Assembly: GCA_031276175.1 (NCBI GenBank)
Contig: JAISNP010000075.1
Coordinates: forward strand, 1 to 64,000
Source: Tannerella sp.
Lineage (GTDB): Bacteria; Bacteroidota; Bacteroidia; Bacteroidales; Tannerellaceae
Direction of reading: 5' to 3'
DNA: 64,000 bases
This document shows positions 1 through 9,299 of the stretch, one piece after another. Each line of letters starts with the position of its first letter. Within the stretch, counting starts at the first letter, position 1. The notes beneath the pieces are model-generated. The model was given only the letters and a program-made list of their open reading frames with translations, was not told the DNA's origin and did no database searches. The translations under genes were made by a program, and so were the position numbers.

Positions 1-394
1 ACACCCTGCTGTCCGAATCCACAATAACCGTCTGCACATACTCATAATCGGAAGGTCCCTGCCCTCGCCGGCCGACGGGTCTGATGAATTTCCCCTGCCT
101 GTCAAATATGTACAGGTTAAACATATCGTTGACCAGCAAATTGTCTCCAATCATATAAACATTGTGAAGCCTGCTTACAAGACAGTTTTTCGTCGTCTCC
201 AGAGGGATATATTCCAGTTCCGAAACAGCCTTGTCTAATGCAAATTCCTCGGCCTTCAGGCGATCCCGCGTGACATCGATTTGTATTACACCTATAGCGT
301 CCGCAGGCAATTCTGCCGTATGTCTTCCCACGCAGGAAACACATACGGCAGAAAAACAAACTGCCCACAGAAAATAGGTCTGCTTTTCAAGCAT
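1..394 (-). CDS. 6-bladed beta-propeller lipoprotein-like protein, 3' end outside the window
   Basis: Minus-strand frame absent from the ORF track: MLEKQTYFLWAVCFSAVCVSCVGRHTAELPADAIGVIQIDVTRDRLKAEEFALDKAVSELEYIPLETTKNCLVSRLHNVYMIGDNLLVNDMFNLYIFDRQGKFIRPVGRRGQGPSDYEYVQTVIVDSDS; lipoprotein-like signal and the 'IFDRQGKFIRPVGRRGQGPSEY'-type motif of Bacteroidales 6-bladed propellers. Confidence 0.8.
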   Translation of the reverse strand, partial: MLEKQTYFLWAVCFSAVCVSCVGRHTAELPADAIGVIQIDVTRDRLKAEEFALDKAVSELEYIPLETTKNCLVSRLHNVYMIGDNLLVNDMFNLYIFDRQGKFIRPVGRRGQGPSDYEYVQTVIVDSDSRV

Positions 395-516
395 TTGCTT
401 AATTTTCTCAGTGAACCGAGGATGGTGTAATAACGTTAACATAATCCATAAGTGGCATCACCGCATGGCGAATACAAATTGTTCCCACAATTGGCATAAG
501 CATTCTGATCTGTACT

Positions 517-639
517 CTAACTGCCACCGCAACAACCACATAAACAATAATTAGCTCCGCCTTTCACATTTTTCATTTGCCTTCCGGAGAGTTCTTTTCT
601 CTCCAGTTCAACCAACATTAATTTAGATAATTTCTTCAT
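517..639 (-). CDS. GG-Bacteroidales type natural product (RiPP) precursor peptide, 40 aa; in-frame sequence continues past TAG to TAA at 436
   Basis: Read by hand: MKKLSKLMLVELERKELSGRQMKNVKGGANYCLCGCCGGS*; leader pattern KLSKL..ELERKELS.RQMK.VKGG followed by a Cys-rich core; adjacent to a 6-bladed propeller gene. Confidence 0.8.
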   Translation of the reverse strand: MKKLSKLMLVELERKELSGRQMKNVKGGANYCLCGCCGGS

Positions 640-850
640 CGCTTTAATATTTAAAATTACGAAGCAAAATTACTCATGCTGTCTCAATTTTAAAGTAGGG
701 ATTTCCCTATATTTTTACTCTTTTTATTATATTGTTATACAGTTATTTATATTCGAGCCTGTAAAAAATATTCCACTGAAGCCGTTTTCAGAGTCGAATT
801 TTTTGGTTCTATAACGAGTCTGTATTTCCTTGTGAATCCTGTTACTTTTC

Positions 851-1870
851 CTACTCAAAAACAGTCACCCATCCGTAAGGATCGGGTTCATCTCCGCTTT
901 GAATGGCGCGCAGTGTATTATAGAGTTTCTCGCAGACTGCGCCCGATTTGTCGCCTTCGGTATAAGGGTATGATTTGTTTTCGTCCAAATCATCAATACG
1001 CGATATAGGTGTCACCACGGCAGCCGTCCCACATTCAGCCGCTTCTTCAAAAGAGGCAAGTTCTTCGACGGGTATCGGACGGCGTTCGACCTTCAGCCCC
1101 ATGTCTCCGGCCAGTTGAATCAGGCTTTTATTTGTGATAGACGGCAGAATCGAACCGGAAACCGGCGTGATGTACGTATTGTTGCGGATGGCAAAGAAAT
1201 TGGCCGGGCCACATTCGTCCAAATATTTCTTTTCTTTAGGGTCAAGATACAGTACGGCAACGTAACCTTTTTCATGCGCCAGACATCCGGCCGTCAGACT
1301 GGCCGCATAGTTACCTCCGACTTTAAACGTACCCGTACCATGCGGCGCGGCGCGGTCGAACGCTCGCATGATGCAGACCGGCGCAGGTTTGAATCCGGTC
1401 TTGAAATAAGGGCCTACCGGCGTGACAAAGACCAGAAACAAGTATTCGGATGCCGGACTGACGCCCACCTGAGCGCCCAACCCGACCAGCAACGGACGGA
1501 TATAAAGCGATGCTCCGCTTCCGTAAGGAGGCACAAAGCGCTCATTCAGCAGTATCACTTTGCGGACGGCCTCTTCGAACCGTTCGACAGGCAACTCGGC
1601 CATCTTTATTCCACGGCACGACGAGCGCAACCGCTCGGCATTTTCGTTCATGCGGAAAACGCGAATTTTCCCATCCCTCCCTTTAAACGCTTTCAGGCCT
1701 TCGAAGGCTTCCTGACCGTAGTGCAGGCATGTGGACGCCATATGCATGGAGATGATTTCGGACGAAGTAACTTCAAGTTCACCCCATCGTCCGTTACGAT
1801 AATAACATCTTATATTATAATCCGTTTTCATATAGCCAAACGGAAGCTCCGACCATTTCAAATTATCCAT
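851..1870 (-). CDS. ilvE: Branched-chain amino acid aminotransferase
   Basis: 339 aa; STCLHYGQEAFEGLKAF...GGNYAASLTAGCLAHEKGY...class IV aminotransferase motifs. Confidence 0.93.
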   Translation of the reverse strand: MDNLKWSELPFGYMKTDYNIRCYYRNGRWGELEVTSSEIISMHMASTCLHYGQEAFEGLKAFKGRDGKIRVFRMNENAERLRSSCRGIKMAELPVERFEEAVRKVILLNERFVPPYGSGASLYIRPLLVGLGAQVGVSPASEYLFLVFVTPVGPYFKTGFKPAPVCIMRAFDRAAPHGTGTFKVGGNYAASLTAGCLAHEKGYVAVLYLDPKEKKYLDECGPANFFAIRNNTYITPVSGSILPSITNKSLIQLAGDMGLKVERRPIPVEELASFEEAAECGTAAVVTPISRIDDLDENKSYPYTEGDKSGAVCEKLYNTLRAIQSGDEPDPYGWVTVFE

Positions 1871-2008
1871 ATATTATTTGTTATTTATTTACAAGCATAC
1901 AAAGATAGACATTCCGGCATATTATACGCTATTGTAATAAAACGTTCTTTTATTTAAAATCAGTGTTTTCGGATTAGTTTACGGAATTACCGAATCAATT
2001 ATTACAAC

Positions 2009-2947
2009 TTACTGCCGGTTCCAATCCGGCAAAGTCAAATACTGCTCCACCGCAGGAATCGAAACGTCCCTCAGTATGACATTTTTGTTTTTGTCCAGCA
2101 AATAAACCGACGGAATCGCCCGCAGGACATAAGTTTCCATGCCGTCTATTTCCATATTATAGTCGAAACCGCTCAACCACGACGAAGGTATTTCATGAAG
2201 GTGTTTTTCCCATTCGTCCAACTGTTTGTCGGGATAAATCGCGAGTATCCGGAGGCTATTCCTGTCCTGCATCGCCTTAATGACGGCGGAATTTACTATC
2301 TCGTCAATCAAGGTAACACATGCATTACATCCCGGATTATGAAACACCAGCAACACGTATTCGGCACGAATCGCCGACAACATCCGCCGGCTTCCCGAAG
2401 CTGTCTGGTAGTGAATCTCTGCGGCGGGCGTACCCGGACGATTTTTCTGCATATCGTTCCAAATCATTTTCAGGCGTATCTTGTGCGTGTCGTCCGTTAT
2501 TTCCGATGCAAGCATGCGTTCCAGCACGGGCATGAAAAACGCCTCGTTATACATTGGCGAATCGGCCTCATAAAGATAACGTTCCAGATTGGCGGCAAAA
2601 AATGCATATGCGGCAGAATCGCTTTCGGCCAAATCTATCAGATGCACAAGCCCTTTGCAGGCTACGTCATACCGTGCATACGAAATGATTGCGATGTAAT
2701 CGACCAGCGCCTGTTCCGTGACGCCGACGGCGCTGCCGATATTGACCGTATCGCGGAAATCGAAGCGATCCCAATAGTGCATGGTCATATATTCCGCTCG
2801 CGACTGAGGATCAATATAAAGAGACGGCACGGTCACTGCCGGAAATTCGCGCTGTCCGACCGCGGCGGCCTGACGGCTGTCTTTGCAACCGAACAGAATC
2901 GTCAGGCACACCACGGCTACCGGCGCGTATGAGCGACTTAAACGCAT
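2009..2947 (-). CDS. DUF5106/thioredoxin-like lipoprotein
   Basis: 312 aa; signal with ILFGC lipobox; YVLLVFHNPGCNACVTLIDE thioredoxin-like motif. Confidence 0.65.
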   Translation of the reverse strand: MRLSRSYAPVAVVCLTILFGCKDSRQAAAVGQREFPAVTVPSLYIDPQSRAEYMTMHYWDRFDFRDTVNIGSAVGVTEQALVDYIAIISYARYDVACKGLVHLIDLAESDSAAYAFFAANLERYLYEADSPMYNEAFFMPVLERMLASEITDDTHKIRLKMIWNDMQKNRPGTPAAEIHYQTASGSRRMLSAIRAEYVLLVFHNPGCNACVTLIDEIVNSAVIKAMQDRNSLRILAIYPDKQLDEWEKHLHEIPSSWLSGFDYNMEIDGMETYVLRAIPSVYLLDKNKNVILRDVSIPAVEQYLTLPDWNRQ

Positions 2948-2977
2948 ATATTTACAAGGCTTAAACGACGATCTTCT

Positions 2978-4501
2978 TTACCGTCCGGTATGCGACGACC
3001 TGTTTCCGCGCACTCTCGCCAGTTCACGCAAGTTATGGGCAGCTTCCTCCAGACCCGCATCCAGCGCTTTTTGCAGATACGTTTCCGCTTCGTCGTAATC
3101 GCCGTCATACATATATAATACGCCCAGACAATTATCGTATTCCGGAGAATCGGTGTTCTGCACTTTCTCCAAGTATTCGCGTCCGAGTTCGACATCGCCT
3201 TCCGCCAGCGCCGCCGCTGCTGCGTTCAAGTTGGCTATATCATTGTTCGGGAAATGGTTGCGTGCCGTAAGCAATGTCTCGTTAAACTCGCGACTGCCTT
3301 CGGGATAGGTTCGCGCTACCTGATACATCTCATTTTGGCTCAACAATTTCGGCTTTTCTTTGATGCGTCTCTTGCCTTCTTCGAGCGTAAAGTCGCGGAC
3401 CACGTAATTCACCTGACAGTCCACTCTGCGCAATTTGGGATACAGGTCGCTGTAAATCTTCTTATACGGCGCACCGCCGCCAAGATTCTTAATCAACTGT
3501 TCGCGCCTGTCCAAATCATATTCGCGTTCGATAATTGCGAGAATGTCCCATTTCATGGGTATCATGTAGTACATATCCTGTATCAGCCGTTTCAGTCCGT
3601 CCCAGTCTTCTCCGCCGACGCCCGTGCGGAACAGTCCGGAAGGAATCGTACTCATTTGTACGAAATATTCGCGCATGGCCTGCGCCCGTTTAAACGAAAG
3701 TTCGTAGTTTAGCTTTTGCGAACCTTCGGGCGAAGCATAACCGCGCATCTCTACGCTCGTCACTTTCACGTCGGGATCGGTTGCCACAATCACAATCATT
3801 TGATTTATCTTGTCCAATTCACGGCGATTGCCGCGGAAGTTGGGAAGTATGACGCTTTGGCCTTGCGGGAAATCAAGATATGCTTCTCCAATCTCGTAAC
3901 GGACTTTCTCTTTTTCCTTTTCGGGCGTAAGATAACGGAATTGCGGATTTATCTCTACCGCCTTTACTTCCGTCTGCTGCTTTTCGGAGTTGGTTTTTGT
4001 CGTTGCAATCTGCTGTGCCGGTGCGCCGCAACAGCCGAACGCTTCTTCGCGGATTTGCAGCGTAGCGCCGTCCATCCATGTTTTAAATGGTATCGAGACA
4101 TGATAAGGTATCCGGGGTTTGCTTTTCTTGTTGAATTTCTCTACCGCATAAACGGGCGTCTTCATATTCACTTCGTAGTTGCTGACAGCTTCGAGCGGCG
4201 TGCCGTTCAGTTTTTTCTCTCTGAGATCCAGCTTGTAGCGGAGCTTGCTCTTGAGAATAAGTTTCGGCAACTCCATCTTGTTTTTTCCCGACACAAGTAC
4301 AGGCGTGTAGATCAGGGTTTCGACCGATTTCATCTTCAACATGCTCACATCGAACGTAAGGTCTACCGTCATTGCACTTCCCGTATGCCCAAGTTTCTCG
4401 GACATGACTTTCGCCCGCAGTTGCGTCTGCGCCGTGAGCCATGCCGGTAATATTAATAAAATCAGACAGGCAAGTTTTAATTTCCGCATCTTTATCTTCA
4501 T
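2978..4501 (-). CDS. DUF3868-type, OmpA-like C-terminal protein with TPR-like tail
   Basis: ORF 2978..4609; likely start at MKIKMRKLKLACLILLILPAWLTAQ; VEMRGYASPEGSQKLNYELSFKRAQAM is OmpA-like. Confidence 0.7.
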   Translation of the reverse strand: MKIKMRKLKLACLILLILPAWLTAQTQLRAKVMSEKLGHTGSAMTVDLTFDVSMLKMKSVETLIYTPVLVSGKNKMELPKLILKSKLRYKLDLREKKLNGTPLEAVSNYEVNMKTPVYAVEKFNKKSKPRIPYHVSIPFKTWMDGATLQIREEAFGCCGAPAQQIATTKTNSEKQQTEVKAVEINPQFRYLTPEKEKEKVRYEIGEAYLDFPQGQSVILPNFRGNRRELDKINQMIVIVATDPDVKVTSVEMRGYASPEGSQKLNYELSFKRAQAMREYFVQMSTIPSGLFRTGVGGEDWDGLKRLIQDMYYMIPMKWDILAIIEREYDLDRREQLIKNLGGGAPYKKIYSDLYPKLRRVDCQVNYVVRDFTLEEGKRRIKEKPKLLSQNEMYQVARTYPEGSREFNETLLTARNHFPNNDIANLNAAAAALAEGDVELGREYLEKVQNTDSPEYDNCLGVLYMYDGDYDEAETYLQKALDAGLEEAAHNLRELARVRGNRSSHTGR

Positions 4502-4515
4502 CGTTTTCCCCTTTC

Positions 4516-5142
4516 TTATTTTAACATGAATATTACACTTATACCTGCTTTGGTCGGCCCGAAATACTGCATCGTACTTCTCGAAATTTCTTTGCTGCAC
4601 TTGGCACAATCGAATTTACCGTATTTAAGATAAGCATAACCGAGTCCCAGCGTAAATTCCAGACTGAGACGGTTGCCGAGCAGCAAGTGGTAGCCGTACG
4701 ATACGCCGCTACCGCCTCCCCATCCTTCGAAACGTTTATTCTGGATGCCGTCGTCGTGATGATCCCCCCAACCGTCGGGAAGGAATGACAGCCCGCCGAT
4801 ATTGAAATTGGCGTAATGGACATGAGCGCCGAAAAAATGCCCGTTATATTTCTCGCATAGCCACCAGCGCAATTCGGGTTGCACCATGAAGTGCTTTAAT
4901 TTCGCATCATAGCCTTCATCTACAATTTCTTCGCCCTGCATGTTTAATTTCTTCTGGGGAAATGCCCACGGATTGTAATTCATCCCTACATCCAGCGTCA
5001 ATTTATCCGACAAGGCATACTCAATGCCCAGATTAATCGTTGTAGTCGCATCATACAGGAGGTTGCTTTTCAGCGCCACATTTTGGCAGAAACCACTGAC
5101 GCTCAATAATCCTGCCGCTATCATAAATACCCATTTCTTCAT
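4516..5142 (-). CDS. DUF3575 domain outer membrane beta-barrel protein
   Basis: 208 aa; NVALKSNLLYDATTTINLGIEYALSDKLTLDVGMNYNPW. Confidence 0.8.
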   Translation of the reverse strand: MKKWVFMIAAGLLSVSGFCQNVALKSNLLYDATTTINLGIEYALSDKLTLDVGMNYNPWAFPQKKLNMQGEEIVDEGYDAKLKHFMVQPELRWWLCEKYNGHFFGAHVHYANFNIGGLSFLPDGWGDHHDDGIQNKRFEGWGGGSGVSYGYHLLLGNRLSLEFTLGLGYAYLKYGKFDCAKCSKEISRSTMQYFGPTKAGISVIFMLK

Positions 5143-5263
5143 ACGGTTTTCTTATTTATTTATAATCAATATTCATTTTTCCGGCAAAGATATTGTTTTT
5201 TTTATGTGAAAACAAATTTATCTGATTTATTATCAAAATATAAGCGACTTGTTTCCGCAACCG

Positions 5264-6157
5264 TCAACCTTTCTTCTTTTTGCTCCCGCCGCTTTTTTTG
5301 CCGGACTGGGCTGCCGCTATTCTCCGGCAACTGCGGATAAGTTCGAGCGGCGTACATTTGAATTGTTTTTTGCAGAACCAGTTGAAATGTGTAGCCGAAT
5401 TGAAGTTGAACTCATCCATCAGGTCGCTGATGGTGATGTCGGGATCCATCGCTTTCATTTTTACCTGTTTTGCGATCTGTACCAGTATCCACTGCCGGGC
5501 GGACATGCCGAAGACGGTTTTGAATTTGCTGTCGAACGTGGTGCGTCCCATGTTTGCCAGAGCTGCCAGTTCGCCGATGTTTTTTACGCGCATGAAGTTT
5601 TGCACTACAAGGCTTCTGAAATCCGCTTCGCCGAGTATCTCGTGGAACAGTTTGGTGAGTTCGCGACGCGAGTAGAACGCGCGCAGAAGCAAAAACAATT
5701 CCTTTTCCTTGATTTCGTGAAGATGTTCGCAGTTCAAGCCCTCGTTCAGATAGAACACCATCGTATGGATAAACGATTCTATCGGTTGCCGGAACGGCAG
5801 CACGCCAAGCGGCTCGAATCCTTCCTGATGCTCAAGCATACGCTGGATAAACAGCTTGTCGCAGACCGATTTCAGGATTCTGAACGAGAAGATAATCATT
5901 TCGCTGTTCTCACGTACATAATATGTAAACACACATGACTTCGGTACCAGCACCATTTCATTCGGTCCTATTTTCCGGTGAAGCCCGTCCGGCGTATCCA
6001 GATGTATCCCGCCATCCAGCATAAATACAAGGTTGTGGACGCTGTCCCTGTGAAACTCAATCGTGCCGCCTTCGGCAACTTTTATGTGCCGGAATCCGTC
6101 CGACTCATCGGTCTTGTAACTGATACAAGACAAGTGTTCTTTCTTATAAAGCATCAT
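5264..6157 (-). CDS. AraC-family transcriptional regulator
   Basis: 297 aa; C-terminal HTH (IGELAALANMGRTTFDSKFKTVFGMSARQWILVQI...FNSATHFNWFCKKQFKCTPLELI). Confidence 0.85.
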   Translation of the reverse strand: MMLYKKEHLSCISYKTDESDGFRHIKVAEGGTIEFHRDSVHNLVFMLDGGIHLDTPDGLHRKIGPNEMVLVPKSCVFTYYVRENSEMIIFSFRILKSVCDKLFIQRMLEHQEGFEPLGVLPFRQPIESFIHTMVFYLNEGLNCEHLHEIKEKELFLLLRAFYSRRELTKLFHEILGEADFRSLVVQNFMRVKNIGELAALANMGRTTFDSKFKTVFGMSARQWILVQIAKQVKMKAMDPDITISDLMDEFNFNSATHFNWFCKKQFKCTPLELIRSCRRIAAAQSGKKSGGSKKKKG

Positions 6158-6175
6158 AGTGTCAAAATTTTTTAC

Positions 6176-7297
6176 TCAATTTATTATATATATTTTTTTA
6201 AACCATTCAAGTGTTTCGTATTTCCCGTTCATATACGGATATTTGCTTTGCCTGATGTAAGTCGTCATGCCGGAATGTTTTTCTATTTTGAAACCCATAT
6301 ACTCCGGCGACGGCATAAACTCCGGCGTGGCTGCCCTGTATAGCACGCAATTGTCTATCAATCGTTTCAATTCGTCCTTTGCTCCGTCGTTTTTCAATAT
6401 GCGCGAGAAGTAATCTTCAAAATCAAAAAACAGATGCGCCGAGGAGCGATTGAAATGCTGAATCTCTTCTATGTTCACGTTTTCGGCTCCGTCGGGCGAG
6501 ATGTTGTCCCGCAACCAGTTCGACAGCGCGAGCAAACCCTTCGTCTCGATTACGCTCAGCGTGGCCGAGCGAAAATCGCCCGTTTTTGCATCTGCGACTT
6601 CATACGCTTTCGCGGCAAACTCCGTCAAACCGGCTTCTTTTTTGAAAAGCGCGTTCAGGGACGTTTCGTATGTATCTCGAAATCCCGGAGATAGCATTTC
6701 GGCGGACGAGGCCACGATATATTTCGTTTTGTTTCTCAACTCATACGCCACTTCTATGCCCGCCATGAAGCAGGCTTCGAATACAATAAAGTCAAACCGG
6801 CCATCCGGTATTGCCGACGCAAAGCCGGTCAGGCTCATCCGGGCATTTTCGGGGACGTCTTCTATTAATGTACGCGGGGACGTAAGTGCGTCGTCGGGCA
6901 ACCAGCCCGATGCGTGCGAAAATACAATCAATCCGTAAGAATCCGCAGGATACGTTGCAACCACTTCGCGCAGTACCCTTGCAAACACTTCCGGCGACGC
7001 CGAGTTTTCGCTTGCGCGCGCATATATTTCTTTCGTCTTCGCGATCCCGTTTTCCACGTATATCTCCTGCAACGCGGCGCCTGCGCCCCACATGTCCTGA
7101 TAGATGATCAGATTGCCGTTTTTGCCGTTCCAGCCGTGCATCAGCGATTCGATTTTCTCTTCCGACGAATTGCCGAGGCTGTTATCGCGACCGATATATA
7201 CAAGTACCGTCCGTTTGAACGTCGATTCCTCATGTTCTGTGACCAGACAGGAGGCGAGTATAAACAGGCCGATTATCGGCATAAAATATTTTATCAT
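6176..7297 (-). CDS. Clostripain-family (C11) cysteine peptidase lipoprotein
   Basis: ORF 6176..7819; likely start MIKYFMPIIGLFILASCL; RTVLVYIGRDNSL..., GLIVFSHASGW, DFIVFEACFMAGIEVAYELR. Confidence 0.85.
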   Translation of the reverse strand: MIKYFMPIIGLFILASCLVTEHEESTFKRTVLVYIGRDNSLGNSSEEKIESLMHGWNGKNGNLIIYQDMWGAGAALQEIYVENGIAKTKEIYARASENSASPEVFARVLREVVATYPADSYGLIVFSHASGWLPDDALTSPRTLIEDVPENARMSLTGFASAIPDGRFDFIVFEACFMAGIEVAYELRNKTKYIVASSAEMLSPGFRDTYETSLNALFKKEAGLTEFAAKAYEVADAKTGDFRSATLSVIETKGLLALSNWLRDNISPDGAENVNIEEIQHFNRSSAHLFFDFEDYFSRILKNDGAKDELKRLIDNCVLYRAATPEFMPSPEYMGFKIEKHSGMTTYIRQSKYPYMNGKYETLEWFKKIYIIN

Positions 7298-8054
7298 AAC
7301 CACTGTGATGTTCCCGTTTGCATGTATTCGTTTTCCGGCGTATTTGCCCGGATTCTTCTTTTTCCCGGGTGATTGCGGGACGGTCCGGCGCTCCGGTTTG
7401 TCCCTTTTTTTCGTTTTCGACCGCAATAATACACTATTATTCCGAGACGTGCAAATTTTAAAGCAATTTTTTTTCATATTTAAAATCGTCGCAGCTATAA
7501 GCGACTGATATACAGATATTCCTGTTTTGAAAAAAGAATTATTCATTTCGTCGATTTTTATAAAATACGGCCGTTTGCGCGCAACCGGCGCCTGCGCGGG
7601 CGGAGCCGGTTCGTCCCGTTTCGATACGGGTTCGGCGGACATGCCGTGCGTTCCGACGCCGGGCGCCGCGCGGATGGACATGCCGGCGCGGATTGTCGGG
7701 GTGTTCTGTTTTTTTTTGTCCGCAGGCAGGGGTGTTTTTCGTGATCTTGGCGCCAACATGGATGTAAATGATTTTAAAATCGCGGGGAAAACAGGAAAAA
7801 CATAGCAGCGCGCAGGCATGTCCGTCCTGCCTGCCGCCGTAATCGCGGGAACGGGATGCGAGGTGAAAACGTCTCTGCCGAAGATAAAAGTTAATAATCA
7901 AGAAATAAAACTTATATTTTGTTACAATTTTGTGCCTGCGGCATACGTGGTCGTAGATGGGTGGAGGGTGTAATCGGCTGTAAAATATCGGATAAGTACT
8001 AAAATGGAGTGGTTAATACGGTGAATAAACCTTAATATGGGCGGATTTGTATTT

Positions 8055-8085
8055 TTTGCGCTCCAATCTATTTATTTTATCTTTG
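8055..8085 (+). promoter_or_regulatory. Bacteroidetes sigma-ABfr-type promoter (TTTG-N19-TATCTTTG)
   Basis: TTTG at 8055-8058 and TATCTTTG at 8078-8085, 19-nt spacing. Confidence 0.6.
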
Positions 8086-8167
8086 CGTCGAATTTTAAAG
8101 TGAGTACCGAAAGGTTTGCCGGAGTTACGGCAAAATCGGAGTTGAATATTTTCGGAACGAAACCGGG

Positions 8168-8272
8168 CGGTTTCAAGTCGGAACTGCCCGGTTTCAAATT
8201 AAAACCACTCGGTTTTAAACCGAAACCATCCGGTTTCAAGTTAAAACCAACCGGTTTTAAGGCGAAGCCGAT
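8168..8272 (+). repeat. Array A: five 21-bp tandem units (CGGTTTyAArttaaAACCnny); + frame GFKxKPx
   Basis: CGGTTT at 8168, 8189, 8210, 8231, 8252, exact 21-bp steps. Confidence 0.9.
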
Positions 8273-8348
8273 GAGGCAGGGGCCTTTCGGAGGTACGCGG
8301 AGAATGGATTTAACAGGTATGTAATCAAATGAGTATTAATTTAAATAA

Positions 8349-9029
8349 GTGGTATCTATGAAAGCTAAAACAGTAATGCCGGGGACAATCAGCGGATTTG
8401 CAGTGTACATCCAAGTGGCTTATACGACGGCGATGGTGAATGAAGTGCCTTATGGGATTAATCCCAACGAGCTTGCCAAGATTAAGGATTTGTTGAGTAA
8501 TTTCACGACGCTTCAGGCGCTGTGTACGAATCCGTCGACGGCGACGAAGTCGAGCCGCGATGCGCGCAACATTGCGTTGAAGGCGTTGAAGTCGCAGTGG
8601 CGCGTGTTTTTGAACAAGGAGATTCGGTTTAACGACGCGGTGAGCGTGGCTGATAAGGAGATTTTCGGAATCTTTCCGCCGGACGATATACGTACGCCGG
8701 TGTTGCCGCCGAAGGGTACGGGTACGGTTACGGTGGTGCGCGTGGGGGAATTTCAGTTTGATGTGATTGTTGAAGATGCGGTGACGGGGAAAAAGAAGCG
8801 TCCGGACGACGCTACGGGCAGCAATCTTTACTCGGCGGTTGTCGAGGTGGGCGAGCCGGTTCCGGCGAGGAGTTCGTTTCATTTTGAGGGTTTCTCGTCG
8901 ACGTGCCATCATATGATTACGTTTTCGGATGCTTTGGTGGCGAAGCGCGCGTATTTGTTTGCGCGTTATTCGAATCAGCACGGACAGGAGGGGCCTGAGG
9001 GTCCGGTTACGGCGATTATTGTGAATTGA
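8349..9029 (+). CDS. Hypothetical protein, helical N-terminus plus FN3/Ig-like C-terminus; similar in layout to 33313..33978
   Basis: 226 aa ORF; C-terminal ...AKRAYLFARYSNQHGQEGPEGPVTAIIVN resembles the FN3-like end of 33313..33978; followed by a terminator. Confidence 0.75.
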   Translation: MVSMKAKTVMPGTISGFAVYIQVAYTTAMVNEVPYGINPNELAKIKDLLSNFTTLQALCTNPSTATKSSRDARNIALKALKSQWRVFLNKEIRFNDAVSVADKEIFGIFPPDDIRTPVLPPKGTGTVTVVRVGEFQFDVIVEDAVTGKKKRPDDATGSNLYSAVVEVGEPVPARSSFHFEGFSSTCHHMITFSDALVAKRAYLFARYSNQHGQEGPEGPVTAIIVN

Positions 9030-9079
9030 TACTGGTATTTCTTGCTCATATGCTGTGATTTTTTAATTAGGTGATTGCT

Positions 9080-9111
9080 CCCTCCCGCATTCGTGCGGGA
9101 GGGTTTTTTTT
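9080..9111 (+). terminator. Rho-independent terminator
   Basis: CCCTCCCGCA TTCG TGCGGGAGGG followed by T8. Confidence 0.9.
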
Positions 9112-9299
9112 GTGCGTGCGTGCGTGGGGTGGGGGTGCGGGTGCGGTTTGCGGGTGCGGGGCGAAATATATTGTTTCGGAAGGGTGCGTGGGTGTTGTAT
9201 TTTTTCATAATTTTGCGTGCACGGAAGGCGGCTGTGTCTGCGGGCAATGCGTTGCGGCGTGCGCGCTTCCGGGATACGGGTGTATATAAAATAAAGATT

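Noticed and set aside
117-368. 83-aa minus-strand ORF in the track
   Set aside because: Out-of-frame reading inside the 6-bladed propeller gene.
9075-9299. N-terminal extension of the cation antiporter
   Set aside because: It would start inside the terminator hairpin; membrane-protein homology starts at 9300.
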